From Iris pallida (taxonomy: Eukaryota > Streptophyta > Magnoliopsida > Asparagales > Iridaceae): a stretch of DNA of 64,000 nucleotides. Below, in pieces: positions 10,419-20,894 of this stretch. The stretch's first letter is position 1. Every line of letters begins with the position of its first letter. The stretch covers positions 10,976,595 through 11,040,594 of the forward strand of contig JANAVB010016199.1 of NCBI GenBank assembly GCA_029216955.1. Reading direction: 5' to 3'. The notes under the pieces were generated by a model. It had not been told where the DNA came from, did not search any database, and saw nothing but the letters and a program-made list of their open reading frames with translations. The translations under genes were made by a program, and so were the position numbers.

Positions 10419-11459
10419 TGTAGGAACGAAATCGTAAAGCAGAATACTCTAGAGGGGGGTGAATAGAGTTGGCAGCGGAATAATGCTAATTAAAAATTAT
10501 TAGCAGCAAGATCATAGAATAATAATCACAACTAAATAATGTAAAGGCAGAGATAAGAAAGCAAACGCAAAGACATCGATGTATACTGGTTTCCCTCTGT
10601 TGAGGACTAGTCCAGTCGGTAGAACTCTTGCTACCAGTTGAATCCACTATTGGCAAAACCGCAAGTTTTCTTACGAAGTCCTTGCAACTTCTACAACGCT
10701 AGCTTTGATACGAAGAACTCGTCCAACTTCAATTGTGAAGAGGTATTCTTCTATCAAGCCTTCTGATTACAATTACTCAGAAACTTCTAGACCGTACCGC
10801 ACTGGCAAATCGACTAGAGGATTGTAACTGGCTTGAGATCTGAAAATTAAAGCTCGAGAAAAACTCTTTGGAAGACTGAAAGCTTTAAGTAGAGAGAAGA
10901 TTGAAAGTGAATGAGTGAGTAAAAATGATCGAAATCCATCTCTATTTATAGGAGTTCCAAAGACAGAATTCTTGCAGAATTCGGGCATAATTCGGGCAGA
11001 AATCGAAAAGCAAATCTCGGTCAAATCCGTAACTACAGGAGGACCAAGTTCCAAGGAATTCAAAAACAAAACGGCCACTAACCGAACTCTGGCCGAGTTC
11101 TGTCAGGGTTTTTCAAAATAGATTTTAGGGAATTTTGAAAACCTTTTTGGAGTTTTTGTAAATACTAATATTTTTCAAAACTAAGGACATTTTTAAAAAC
11201 ATTTTGAAATCATTTTGGAATAGCCTATTTGCCAGTACAACTCGGTGACATTGTATTTCTAGACTCAATAAAATAAAAGATTACATTGCTCAAAGAAATA
11301 CAGACTCGAACAGACAAACAACGCTTCGATCTTGAACTGAGTAGATAGCCGTTCTTGATCATGTCCAAGAGTCCGAGATGTCCTGACTAGCTCCATATAT
11401 CGAGACAGAGTTTGATCAATTATTAAAATCAGTTTGACCATATGACCAATGGGCCAACA
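10419..11459 (-). repeat. 3' LTR of Copia-1
   Basis: 1041 bp, near-identical to 20895-21946. On the minus strand it starts TGTTGGCCC and ends CGTTCCTACA. A TATA box (CCTATAAATAGAG) is at 10941-10952, with GAATTCGGGC-type repeats upstream of it at about 10968-11012 and 11081-11105. Confidence 0.95.
10941..11105 (-). promoter_or_regulatory. Copia-1 LTR promoter: TATA box with upstream 11-bp motif array
   Basis: On the minus strand a TATA box is preceded by two clusters of a motif around GAATTCGGGC / GAACTCTGGCCG. In the right LTR the outer cluster shows three consecutive 11-bp units (GCCGAACTCTG, 21548-21582), close to one helical turn each. Sireviruses are known for repeated palindromic motifs in their LTRs; the array here is probably that element. 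Confidence 0.6.
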
Positions 11460-11645
11460 ATCTCCCCCATTTTGGTAATTGACAAACTATGAATGATATA
11501 ACATCTTTTGAGATAAGATACCACAAAAATTGTTCAAAAATTGTTCAATCCCTGTATTATTCTCAAAACAAAATGTTAGATACTTTTTCTCTCCCGTTGT
11601 CACTTAGCAAAATAATTACGAAGAAATAGGCTCCCCCGTAATTAA
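11460..11645 (-). other. Polypurine tract and extra purine tracts of Copia-1
   Basis: The tract next to the LTR reads AAAATGGGGGAGA on the minus strand (11460-11474). Two further G-rich purine runs occur upstream (about 11586-11602 and 11629-11637, GGGGGAG). Copia-2 has the same series at 27343-27357, about 27474-27484 and 27511-27520. Multiple tracts before the 3' LTR are a reported Sirevirus trait. Confidence 0.65.
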
Positions 11646-11941
11646 TGCATAAGCTACAACAGTGAAGAAACACAAGAAAATAATATCTCATGCAGAGAGA
11701 ATATACAAGACATAACATAGAAGTAGTTCACAGGCAGTTTATAATATAGAAGCAGATAAAGATGCATATAAAGAATAAATAAGCTGATATGAAAGATAAA
11801 CTACGCATCCCATAAAAATAAAATGATGTTCAAGAGACATCAAGAAATATCCAGTACAAGTCCTCAAAAGAAATGAACATAAAAACTAGAAAAAAAAAAC
11901 TTAGAATGTCGGAGCATTTCCAAGTGTACAGTAGACAATAA
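11646..11941. other. Non-coding tail between extra gene and 3' LTR, Copia-1
   Basis: AT-rich, A-biased on the plus strand, no reading frame. It matches 27540-27840 of Copia-2 only loosely. Probably the 3' untranslated region of the extra gene. Confidence 0.5.
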
Positions 11942-13267
11942 CTAAATCTCAAAATTAGCTAATATATCATCATCACATCTCCTCCTCCTCTTTCTCATCA
12001 TCATTAGCATGACCGGCATATCCAGAAGGACCAGCTCCAGAAGTACCAGCACTAGAAGGGGAGGAGGGACGCCAGCGTAAAACTCACCGACAAAGTCTCG
12101 AGGAGGGGCACGATCAGAACGATACCAATCATATGCGTTACCGGGCTGAAAGTAGGCATGAACAGCCTCATCCTCACAGCGGTAACCAGAAAAGGCTGGA
12201 TCTCTAGGAATAGAACCGGCAGAATGTCCAGTCTGAGCAAATCGAAGATCAGCTAGAGAATTTGCTATCGTCTGATAATGAATGACATCACGGAACTCAC
12301 GTTCGCGGGCCATATCCGTCATCGAGACGTACAAATCAGAAAGATGCTGGTGTATGCCTTCAAAGGTCATGGCATACTGCTGAGTAGGTGGAGGAAGTGG
12401 AGCAGTAGGAGGAGCTGTAGTAGTCATACTACGACGAGATAGCTTAAGAAACTTGGGCTCAGGGTCTTGAGTACAAGTTGACAGATCAATATCAAAATGC
12501 TGGAAGATGCGTGGGAGAATCATCGCATAAGAGAGATTTCTATCTCTTTTATGACAACGTCCCATCATCTGGATAATAGTCTTAGGGGCAGAAAAAGGAA
12601 TCCCCTTAAGAATATGATACATAGCAGACAGCTCAAGTGATGTGACATCATCCTTTGAAGTAGACTTCGGAAGGAGAGTGGAGTAGATGATGCGATGCAA
12701 TTCATAACTAAACAAGTTCAAGTTATTTACCTTGAACTTTCCAGAGCGAACTCGATCAGGGGCACAAAGTTCAGCTTTGAAATTAGCAAGTGTCGTGCCG
12801 TCGGGGAAATCAAATTCAGTGATATCATCAAGCGGTGCACCTTTGTTAGAAATACCAAGGATTTTTGCTAAGAGGACATCATTGAACTCGATATCTAGTC
12901 CGCCAACACGAGTACTTACGTCAAACGTGTTTAGTACGATATTGCAATAGAAAAGTCTAATGGCATTAGTAGCTACTGGAAAATAAAGTTTAACAAAGTA
13001 TTGTAACCCTAATGCCTCAAAATAAGGACGATGTTCTGGAAACACAGTCCATTTGATAGGAGCGCCTGTGCATATGGATCTCATAGAAAAGTCTCCATAC
13101 CACAGAAGGGCTTGATCTAGGGTTTGAAAATAAAACCCATCGAACGTGCCATCGCTCGATTGAACTGGTAAAAAGAGGGAATCCGTGGGTGGATTTGAAG
13201 ATGATCCTTCCTCACTAGGATTGGTCGTCTTCTTCCTCTTGAAGGGGTTGAATCCCTTAGGCGGCAT
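11942..13267 (-). CDS. Extra gene downstream of pol in Copia-1, 'putative plant transposon protein' type
   Basis: The frame runs 441 codons from an ATG at 13265-13267. An earlier in-frame ATG exists at 13291, but the Copia-2 protein begins at the same M-P-K-G-F-N-P position, so I take the inner start. It opens with a basic, Ser-rich tail, followed by a folded region (about residues 55-260) with FYCNIV..TRVGGLDIEFNDVLLAKILGI and RIIYSTLLPKSTSKDDVT, the pattern of the plant family annotated as putative plant transposon protein (PF20167-like). A Pro-rich linker and a helical second region end the protein. The last about 40 codons are frameshifted relative to Copia-2: near 12060 the frame leaves the Gly/Ser/Ala-rich, acidic tail. 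It sits where Sireviruses keep an extra or envelope-like ORF. No signal peptide or membrane span is visible. Function unknown. Confidence 0.75.
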   Translation of the reverse strand: MPPKGFNPFKRKKTTNPSEEGSSSNPPTDSLFLPVQSSDGTFDGFYFQTLDQALLWYGDFSMRSICTGAPIKWTVFPEHRPYFEALGLQYFVKLYFPVATNAIRLFYCNIVLNTFDVSTRVGGLDIEFNDVLLAKILGISNKGAPLDDITEFDFPDGTTLANFKAELCAPDRVRSGKFKVNNLNLFSYELHRIIYSTLLPKSTSKDDVTSLELSAMYHILKGIPFSAPKTIIQMMGRCHKRDRNLSYAMILPRIFQHFDIDLSTCTQDPEPKFLKLSRRSMTTTAPPTAPLPPPTQQYAMTFEGIHQHLSDLYVSMTDMAREREFRDVIHYQTIANSLADLRFAQTGHSAGSIPRDPAFSGYRCEDEAVHAYFQPGNAYDWYRSDRAPPRDFVGEFYAGVPPPLLVLVLLELVLLDMPVMLMMMRKRRRRCDDDILANFEI

Positions 13268-13511
13268 TGTGCAAATAAAGTAAATATGCACGAATTTGAA
13301 AGGAGGAAAAATACGGAGTTATACCTCCCGAGATTCAAGTATACTGTAGAGGACAACAATCTCCGCACGAATCCAAAATTTGGATGGATTTCACCACGTA
13401 GATTGGGAGAAACGAAGTAGTGAAGAACTAGGGTTTGGAGAGCTTCGCGCAACTGCTGTTGCTGTGAAGGTGGTTTTAGAAGAAATGAAGAAGAAGAGGC
13501 TCTCGGGTTCT

Positions 13512-13579
13512 GGTTATATAACCAGATACCACTAACTGAACTCGGGCCGAATTCGGTCCGAACTCTGGCCGAATTCGTC
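13512..13579 (-). promoter_or_regulatory. Internal promoter before the extra gene of Copia-1 (inferred)
   Basis: On the minus strand a palindromic TATA box (GGTTATATAACC, 13512-13523) is preceded by an array at 13538-13579 of the motif GAATTCGG(A/C)C / GAACTCTGGCC in 11-12 bp steps. The same motif array precedes the TATA box in the element's LTRs. The leader to the ATG at 13267 would be about 215 nt. Copia-2 has the same arrangement. Promoter activity is inferred. Confidence 0.6.
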
Positions 13580-13724
13580 TGGGGGTTCTGTTAGTTGGTT
13601 TGGGCCATTTTCTTTTTCATTGACTCATTTCAATAATTTAATTCAAAGATTAGTAATTTCAACCTTCAATTAATATAATTAATATTATTTTATAGATTAA
13701 ATATCGTTACATAGCGACTGTCTC

Positions 13725-13825
13725 AGATTAGCTGTAGGAGTACTGTTCCAGCTGGCGGAGGTTCACCGGGGAACTCTTAAGTACCGTTTCGCTTCAACCG
13801 TAGTTGTGGTGACAGATAGACTCTT
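13725..13825 (-). other. Conserved non-coding block between pol and extra gene, Copia-1
   Basis: About 100 bp that align to 29576-29676 in Copia-2 without gaps; I count about nine differences, all transitions, while the sequence on either side is AT-rich and gapped. It contains GCTGTAGGAGTACTGT and GGTTCACCGG in plus reading. No protein frame is shared. It could be a structured RNA element or a processing signal; unknown. Confidence 0.45.
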
Positions 13826-13881
13826 TATTGGCTTGTCTCTAACACAGTTTTTGCGTATTAAAATATAATCATAAAACAAAA

Positions 13882-16800
13882 TTAATTAACATTATTGACG
13901 TCCAAAATTCCTAATTCTCGACGTAAATAATTGAAACGATCTTCTGCTAGAGGTTTTGTGAAGATGTCAGCTAATTGATTCTCAGTGTCTATGTATACAA
14001 GGTCAATATCTCCATTCTGATGATGATCTCTAAGAAAATGATGTCGAATCTCGATATGCTTAGTACGAGAGTGACATACTGGATTCTTAGTCAAATTAAT
14101 TGTGCTTGTGTTGTCACAAAAATAGGAATATGTGTGAAAAATAAATCATAGTCTTCTAAGGTTTGTTTCATCCACAAAATCTGAGCACAACAACGTCCTG
14201 CGGCGATATACTCAGCCTCTGTTGTTGATAGGGCAACAGAATTTTGCTTTTTACTAAACCATGAGACTAAAGCCTTGCCTAAGAAATGACATGTGCCGCT
14301 GGTACTTTTTCTATCAACTTTGCATCCAGCAAAATCTGCATCCGAGTAACCAATAAGGTCAAAGGACTTGGTTTTGGGATACCGTAACCCAACAGAAGAA
14401 GTGCCTTTAAGGTATCGAAATATACGCTTAACTGCGCACAGATGTGATTCCTTTGGATTAGCTTGAAAATGTGCACACAGGCAAACACTAAACATAATAT
14501 TTGGACGACTAGCAGTTAAATAAAGTAAACTATCGATCATACCTTAATACTTACGTATGTCGACCAGCTTGCCTTGTTCATCAATATCAAGCTTTGTTGA
14601 AGTTTCCATCGGAGTGCCAATAGGTTTGACATTGTCCAGATCAAACTTCTTTAGCAAATCTTTTGTGTACTTGGCTTGATTTATGAATGTCCTATTGTCA
14701 GTTTGTTTGATTTGCAGTCCAAGAAAGAATTTCAGCTCTCCCATCATGCTCATCTCAAACTCATTTTGCATACACTTAGAGAATTCTTGACAAAGAGATT
14801 TATCAGTAGATCCAAATATAATATCATCAACATAGACTTGTATTAAGAGAAGCTTGCCATTAAAAGACTTAATAAAAAGTGTAGTGTCAACCTTGCCCTT
14901 TGAAAAACTGTTTTCAAGTAGAAAAGAGCTTAGACGATCATACCAAGCACGAGGGGCTTGTTTTAAACCGTATAAAGCTTTCTTCAATTTGAAAACATGA
15001 TCAGGGTTTTTAAAATCTGTGAAACCTGAAGGTTGTGCTACAAAAACTTCTTCTTTTATAAAACCATTTAAAAATGCAGTCTTGACATCCATTTGAAATA
15101 ATTTGAAATTATGAAAACATGCAAATACACATAACATGCGAATGGATTCTAATCTCGCAACTGGGACATAAGTCTCATCGTAGTCGATACCTTCTTCCTG
15201 ATTGTATCCTTGAGCTACGAGTCGAGCCTTATTACGAGTCACTAAACCATTCTCGTTCAGTTTATTTCGGAATACCCATCCGGTGCCAATGACCAGATGA
15301 TCAATAGGCTTGGAAACAAGTTCCTAAACTTGATTCCGTTCAAATTAGTTTAATTCCTCATACATAGCATCTAACCAAAAATTATCACTACATGCTTCAT
15401 CAATAGTTTTGGGTTCTAGCTGTGAAATGAATGCAACACTAGAAACAATATCTCTACTGGATGTACGAGTACTTACACCTTTGGTAATATCACCAATTAC
15501 CAAATCCTTTGGATGATCAGTCGTAAATTTTAATCTTTTAGGCAGACTCCGAAGGTAGCTGCTTTCCGGTTCTTCTCTTGGAGAATCAGCTGGTGTTGGT
15601 AGAGAATCAGCTAGTGTTGAGCTTGGTACAGTTAGATCTTCGTCATTGTCATCGATAGTCATTTGATTCAATTCATCAAAGGTGACGTTGATTGATTCTT
15701 CGATGATCATAGTTCGTTTGTTGAAGACTCGGTATCCTTTGCTCTTGGCCGCATAACCTAAAAATATACCTTCATCGACCTTTTCGTCAAACTTTCCCAA
15801 ATTATCTTTGTATTAAGAATAAAGCATTTACAACCAAATATTCTAAAATATGAAACTGATGGAATTCTATCAAACCATAACTCAAATGGAGTCTTCTTCG
15901 ATTTGGGTCGAATTAGAACTCTATTGAGAACAAAACAAGCTGTATTGACAGCTTCAGCCCAGAAATATTTGGGTAGACTAAACTGGTTTAACATTACTCT
16001 GGCTATTTCGGATAGAGTTCTGTTCTTACGTTCCACAACTCCATTTTGTTGTGGAGTCCTAGGGCAGGAGAACTCGTGTACAAAACCGTATGTGTCACAA
16101 AATTGCTCAAACTCTGCATTATCGAATTCGCCTCCATGATCGCTTCTAATACGAGTGATCATGTAACCTTTTTTATTCTGTACTTTCTTACAAAAGGCGA
16201 CAAATTCGGATAATGTATCATTCTTGCGTGTCAAAAAGTATACCCACGTGTATCTAGAGTAATCATCTACAATTACAAAAGCATATAACTTACCTCCGAG
16301 GCTAGCAACTCTGCTAGGACCAAATAAGTCCATATGTAGCAATTGTAGAGGTCTAGTAGTACATACTGCGTTTACTGACTTGAATGTGGATCTGGTAGCT
16401 TTGTTCTTTTTACATTGGCTGCATACCGAATCCTTCTTGAATGTTATGTCCGGTAAACCGCGTACTAGCTTCTTCGTGGATAATCTTGAGATTGTGTCCA
16501 TATTTGCGTGACCGAGTCTCATATGCCACAGATGACTCTCATCACTTTTAGCCATTAAGCATCTACCTGAAATGTTAGTTTCTTCCAACAAATAGAAAAT
16601 ATATATGTTGTCTTCCCTGATACCTTCAAAGATAGTACTACCAGTTGAGCTATCAACTATAGTACATTTGTCTTTGCCAAAGTTGATGCCATAACCATGA
16701 TCAGCTAAATGACTTATGCTGAGTAGATTATGTTTCAACTCGGTAACCAGACAGACATCCTTAATCACAGGATAGGGAGATTTACCAACATCACCGATAC

Positions 16801-16954
16801 CAATGATATACCCTTTCAAGTTGTTACCGAAGGAGACATAACCTTCCTTCTTCTTCTTCGACAGTGTTGCAAATAATGTAGCGTCACCGGTCATATGCCG
16901 TGAACAACCGCTGTCGAGGATCCATTTGCTTTTAGCATGTGAAAGGTGTTCCAC
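13882..16954 (-). pseudogene. pol: Copia-1 pol: protease, integrase, reverse transcriptase, RNase H (frameshifts and stops)
   Basis: Minus-strand order: protease at the start (WILDSGCSRHMTGD); integrase with zinc finger (LWHMRLGHANMD, CSQCKKN) and catalytic core (VDDYSRYTWVYF, RSDHGGEFDNAEF, QQNGVVERKNRTL); RT with YVDDIIFGS; RNase H with SDADFAGCKVDRKSTSG and ADIFTKPLAEDRF. Breaks: a one-base loss near 15800, stops near 15343 and 15322, a stop at 14542-14544 and a frameshift near 14094. Catalytic residues are otherwise present. PR-IN-RT-RH is the Ty1/copia order. The frame is +1 relative to gag, overlapping it by 23 nt. Confidence 0.9.
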
Positions 16955-17472
16955 CTACAAAACAATTTGCAGATAAAACTTTTGGTACCCATTTCTTGTA
17001 GGGTCCTGAAATGTTAGCTTTTGGTATCCATGCATAAATATTTAAATCAACAAGCTTTCTGATTCTACATGCAGGAGAAATATGACCAGTGTGGCCACAA
17101 TAATGACATTGTGCATGTTGAGTGTTGAAAGCTGAGTGTTGTGCATGGTTGGTAGGTTTAGGTTTTCTAGTATAGAAGAAAGCATACCTATAATCCTGTT
17201 TGGGCTTAACCTTTTGGGGTAAAGGTTTGATATGGTTAGGTCTGACAGTGTTTGGTTTGGGAATGTTCTGATTATTCGGTAAGTGACACTTGTTAGGGTA
17301 GGAAGCAGCAGTCTCAGGCTGTTTTCCTAACCTAATTTCCAATCTTTTGGAAGTGTCATACAACTTAGTATAGTCAGAAGTGAGTGCTTCCATTCTGACT
17401 TGTGCACATTGAAGACTTTTCTTCTCTTTAGAAAGTTCTTCTTTCAGTTGGTCAATAACCTTGTGTTTTTCT

Positions 17473-17571
17473 TCGGATGACTTGGTAGTCTCGTGTAATA
17501 AGAGCTTGACAGATGAAAGCTCACCAGACTCACTAACATTATTTCTAACCTCAGCTAGTTGGTCGGTAAGT
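17473..17571 (-). repeat. 99-bp direct duplication, left copy (right copy 19477-19575)
   Basis: 99 bp of gag sequence, from TCGGATGACTTGG to TCGGTAAGT, occur identically on both sides of the inserted LTR piece. The length is far beyond the 5 bp made by integrase. Confidence 0.95.
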
Positions 17572-19476
17572 GTCACGACCCGGTCCCAATTTCTTGGGTC
17601 GAATCGGATCATGTCCAGCCTGCACCGTTGTTGAGACGGCGGCAGTAAGCTGTTCAGTAGCAGGTAACCATACAACAATACTATATTTGTCACAACTCAA
17701 CATCGAGAAATTTAAAACTTTATTAAACTTTTACAATGAAATGAAAGAATACAACTTAAACCATTTTCTACATACATCAAGAAGAAAAGAAAACTCTAGG
17801 CAAACAGCTCATTAGTCTCGAAATCCTCGTCTTCTAGTTGGGATCGCAAAACAAAGCCTCATCAGTGAAACCTAAAATGTTGGGTCTCCAGTCAGGAGGG
17901 AGCAAAGTACAATTCATGCTAATTTGACAATTGAAATAATAATAGAATCATGCACTTTTAAACAGTTTTGAAAATCAACTAAGCAGTTACAGTTTTAAAA
18001 CAGTTATAGTTTCTGTGATATGAATAGACAATGAATATGACCGGCTTGGGTTGTACAGTTGTATCCTATTGATACGATATGGCTTATCCCCGTGTGTATG
18101 AGGGGTAAGCTAACACAGTCAGTATACTATTTTGGATGTGGTCATACTCATTACACTACTCCTCCAGTCCCCAATAGTTACAGTAGTTTCAGTCAGTGCT
18201 CTCAGAGAGAGTTCCGTGTTGCATCGTGGTTTAAACTTGCAATAAAATGATTACTAAATAATTGTAAACTAACACAAAATGTACTTGCCTCAGGTTTGAC
18301 TGGACTAGAAAGGTTGATACGTCGGGATGGAAGTTCAGACTCTTCCTCGAAATCCTACATTCGATAAGCTATCTCAGAAACCAAGAATCGTCAATGCTAA
18401 TAGTTGCAATCTCTAAACTGTTCTCTAGTCAATTTTAAATCTTTTAATTAGCTAACACAAGCAAAACGCGATTATTAGTGCGTTGATTTAATACGAGGGA
18501 AAAATTGTTTTTTTTATATTTTTGAATTCGGAAAACTCGTCGATGCCAGATTATTTTATGAAAATTTGGTATTTTTATAAATATAAATATAAAGCAAATT
18601 TTCTTATTTAGTGAGAAATACATGATTTTTAATTAAATAGAAACTTGTCAATTTTTACGTGAGAAAATATTAATTAATTTTATACGAAAATACGTTTTAA
18701 TCATTTTAATCGTTAAATATCAAAAACTCGAAAAACCAGAAAATGACAGGAATCTAAGCGATTACAGTTACAGACCAGCCAGCTGAGCTTATGCCCATTA
18801 TAATTTATTTACATAAATTGAAATAAGATAAGACTGACGTTAGTCCTAAACTGAAAATATTAAATAAAATTAAACAGAAATTAAATATAAAAATAAGGTA
18901 AATAGTAGAGTCTCAGATATGGTGCAATCCTCATCTTGGCTAATTGCCTCAACGTCCGGGCGGGGCCGATTTCGTTTGCACTTAGCCGGGTCCATTGACC
19001 GATATGGTCGTCACCCAAAAATAAAATATCGAATAAAATCCCGAAATCATTTTAAATTCATTTTGAAAATAATTCAGGATTTACGAAAAAATCGGGCAGC
19101 ATCTCCTCTGTTTTTGGTCAACCCAAAAACTGGGAAATGGTGCTGATAATTTCCTGCAAGTCCCAAACCAGGGAAAAACCCGCATTTATATATATAAAAT
19201 ATCCACAACCAATCCACAGCATAATCGGGACGACCCAAAATAATTTCGGAAGTCCGATTCCAAATCCACAAATCACAGAACGTTCCTGAAAAATTCTGGA
19301 AAACTAAAACATACCAAAAATCAATTCCCGAAATATTTCAGAAATCCAAAACAATCCACAGGACCTTTCCGAAAGTCCCAGAAAATTACGACGTCGCTAA
19401 AACCGAATTCCCAAAGGGAATCGGGGACCATTTCATCATCGACTAAATAATAAAATGAGCGGGACAGGGTTATACC
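17572..19476 (-). mobile_element. Tekay-like LTR piece, 1.9 kb, inserted in Copia-1 gag
   Basis: It begins TGTCACGACCCGG, the terminus shared by minus-strand Tekay-type LTRs in this window, and contains LTR-like blocks such as GACCGGCTTGGGTTGTACAG and TGTACTTGCCT also seen in Ty3-A. The right edge (GGTTATACC) is not an LTR terminus, so the piece is probably truncated. No PBS, PPT or coding region. It is flanked by a 99 bp direct duplication of gag. Confidence 0.7.
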
Positions 19477-19575
19477 TCGGATGACTTGGTAGTCTCGTGT
19501 AATAAGAGCTTGACAGATGAAAGCTCACCAGACTCACTAACATTATTTCTAACCTCAGCTAGTTGGTCGGTAAGT
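19477..19575 (-). repeat. 99-bp direct duplication, right copy
   Basis: Identical to 17473-17571. Reading on into the insert adds one codon and a stop after TTKSSE. Confidence 0.95.
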
Positions 19576-20880
19576 CTTCCTATTTCACCTTTGTACTCTT
19601 TGAGTACCTTCTTAGAGGTCTGATATTTGCTACGCATTTTCCTGTAATCACTTATCAGTTCACTGAAGGCTTCTTCTAATTGCTCAAAGGTGAAGTCATC
19701 ATATGTATCAACTACAGGTTCAGAGAGTACCAGATCGGATGCCATAAAGCATACATTTGCAGCGTCTTCTGATTGTTCGTCTTCTGAGTCGCTGGCTTCA
19801 CTTTCATGCCATATGCTGGTGTTGGCATACTTTCGAGATGTTGATCTCTTCAGGTTCCCTTTCTCATACCTGTTGCTCTTCTTGCTTGATGATGAGTTTG
19901 TAGGACAATCCTTCTTCATGTGTCCCTTCTTCTTGCAGCCATAGCAAATAGCATCATCTTGATACCAGTTGTTGCTGCTATTGTTTTCTTTGGCTTTCTT
20001 CTCATATCTCATGAATCTTTTGAATTTCCTTGCTAGGAGTGCTTGATCTTCAGCATCAGATTCACTGCTGTCTGAATCACATTCAGCAGCTTTTCTGTGC
20101 TGAGCCTTGAAAGCGATCATCTTCTCCTTTGGAGCAGGCTCTTCAAAATCTTGTAGCTCCAGTTCATGAGTGAGTAGCTTACCCATGAGTACTTCTAGGG
20201 ACATAGTTGTGAGGTTGTTCCCTTCAGTGATTGCAGTAGCCTTTGGAATCCAGTTCTTGGTAAGTGCTCGCAGGAGTTTGCGAATCTTTTCATGGTTACT
20301 GTAATCTTTGCCTACGGAGGACAAAGGACTTACAATGTCCAAGAATCTTTCGAACATCTGAGTAACTGTTTCGTTGGGCTTCATCTTGAACACCTCATAC
20401 TCTTGAGTAAGTCTGCTGACCTTTGATTCTTTGACTTGAGTCGTGCCTTCATGTGTGACTTCAAGAAGCTTCCACACTTCATTAGCAGTTGTGCAGATAG
20501 ACACCCTGTTAAATTTAGTTCTGTCTAAAGCACAAAATAAAGCGTTAATAGCACGTGCGTCATGACTGGCCTTTTTTTTTTCTTTCTCTGTATATCTGTT
20601 ATGGGGTTTTTCAATTAAAACTCTATCAACAATTATACGAGGTGGCTTTTGATAGCCATCAATAACAATAGACCATAAATCAAAGTCAAGTGATTTTAAG
20701 AAAAAACTCATCCGTGTTTTCCAATAGGTATAATTTGTACCATCAAACAGTGGAGGTCTGTTTGTGGCCTGGCCTTCACTTGTGAATTTCACAGTTGCCA
20801 TGTGTTGTGCTGTGATCTATATAACAATTAATTAAACGAATAAATAATTGTAATGTTACCTTGTTTTACCTGTAATACCC

Positions 20881-20892
20881 GCTCTGATACCA
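20881..20892 (-). other. Primer-binding site of Copia-1 (initiator Met tRNA)
   Basis: The minus strand reads TGGTATCAGAGC two bases after the 5' LTR end. This is the standard plant initiator-methionine tRNA primer site. Confidence 0.95.
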
Positions 20893-20894
20893 AT

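Larger units (their letters stand above)
16932..20801 (-). pseudogene. gag: Copia-1 gag, about 621 residues, split by an inserted LTR piece
   Basis: Start ATG at 20799-20801 (MATVKFTSEGQATNRPPLFD). A UBN2-type copia capsid region (WKTRMSFFLKS, about residues 25-240) is followed by acidic Ser/Asp stretches and a zinc knuckle (CYGCKKKGHMKKDC, about residue 287). Next come a long predicted coiled coil (about 375-480), a basic Asn/Pro-rich stretch, a second knuckle (CHYCGHTGHISPAC) and the end GGTPFTC. Removing 2004 bp (the insertion plus one copy of the 99 bp duplication) restores one frame. A coiled coil between two knuckles and the large size are Sirevirus-like. Gag would form the particle and bind element RNA. 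Confidence 0.88.
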
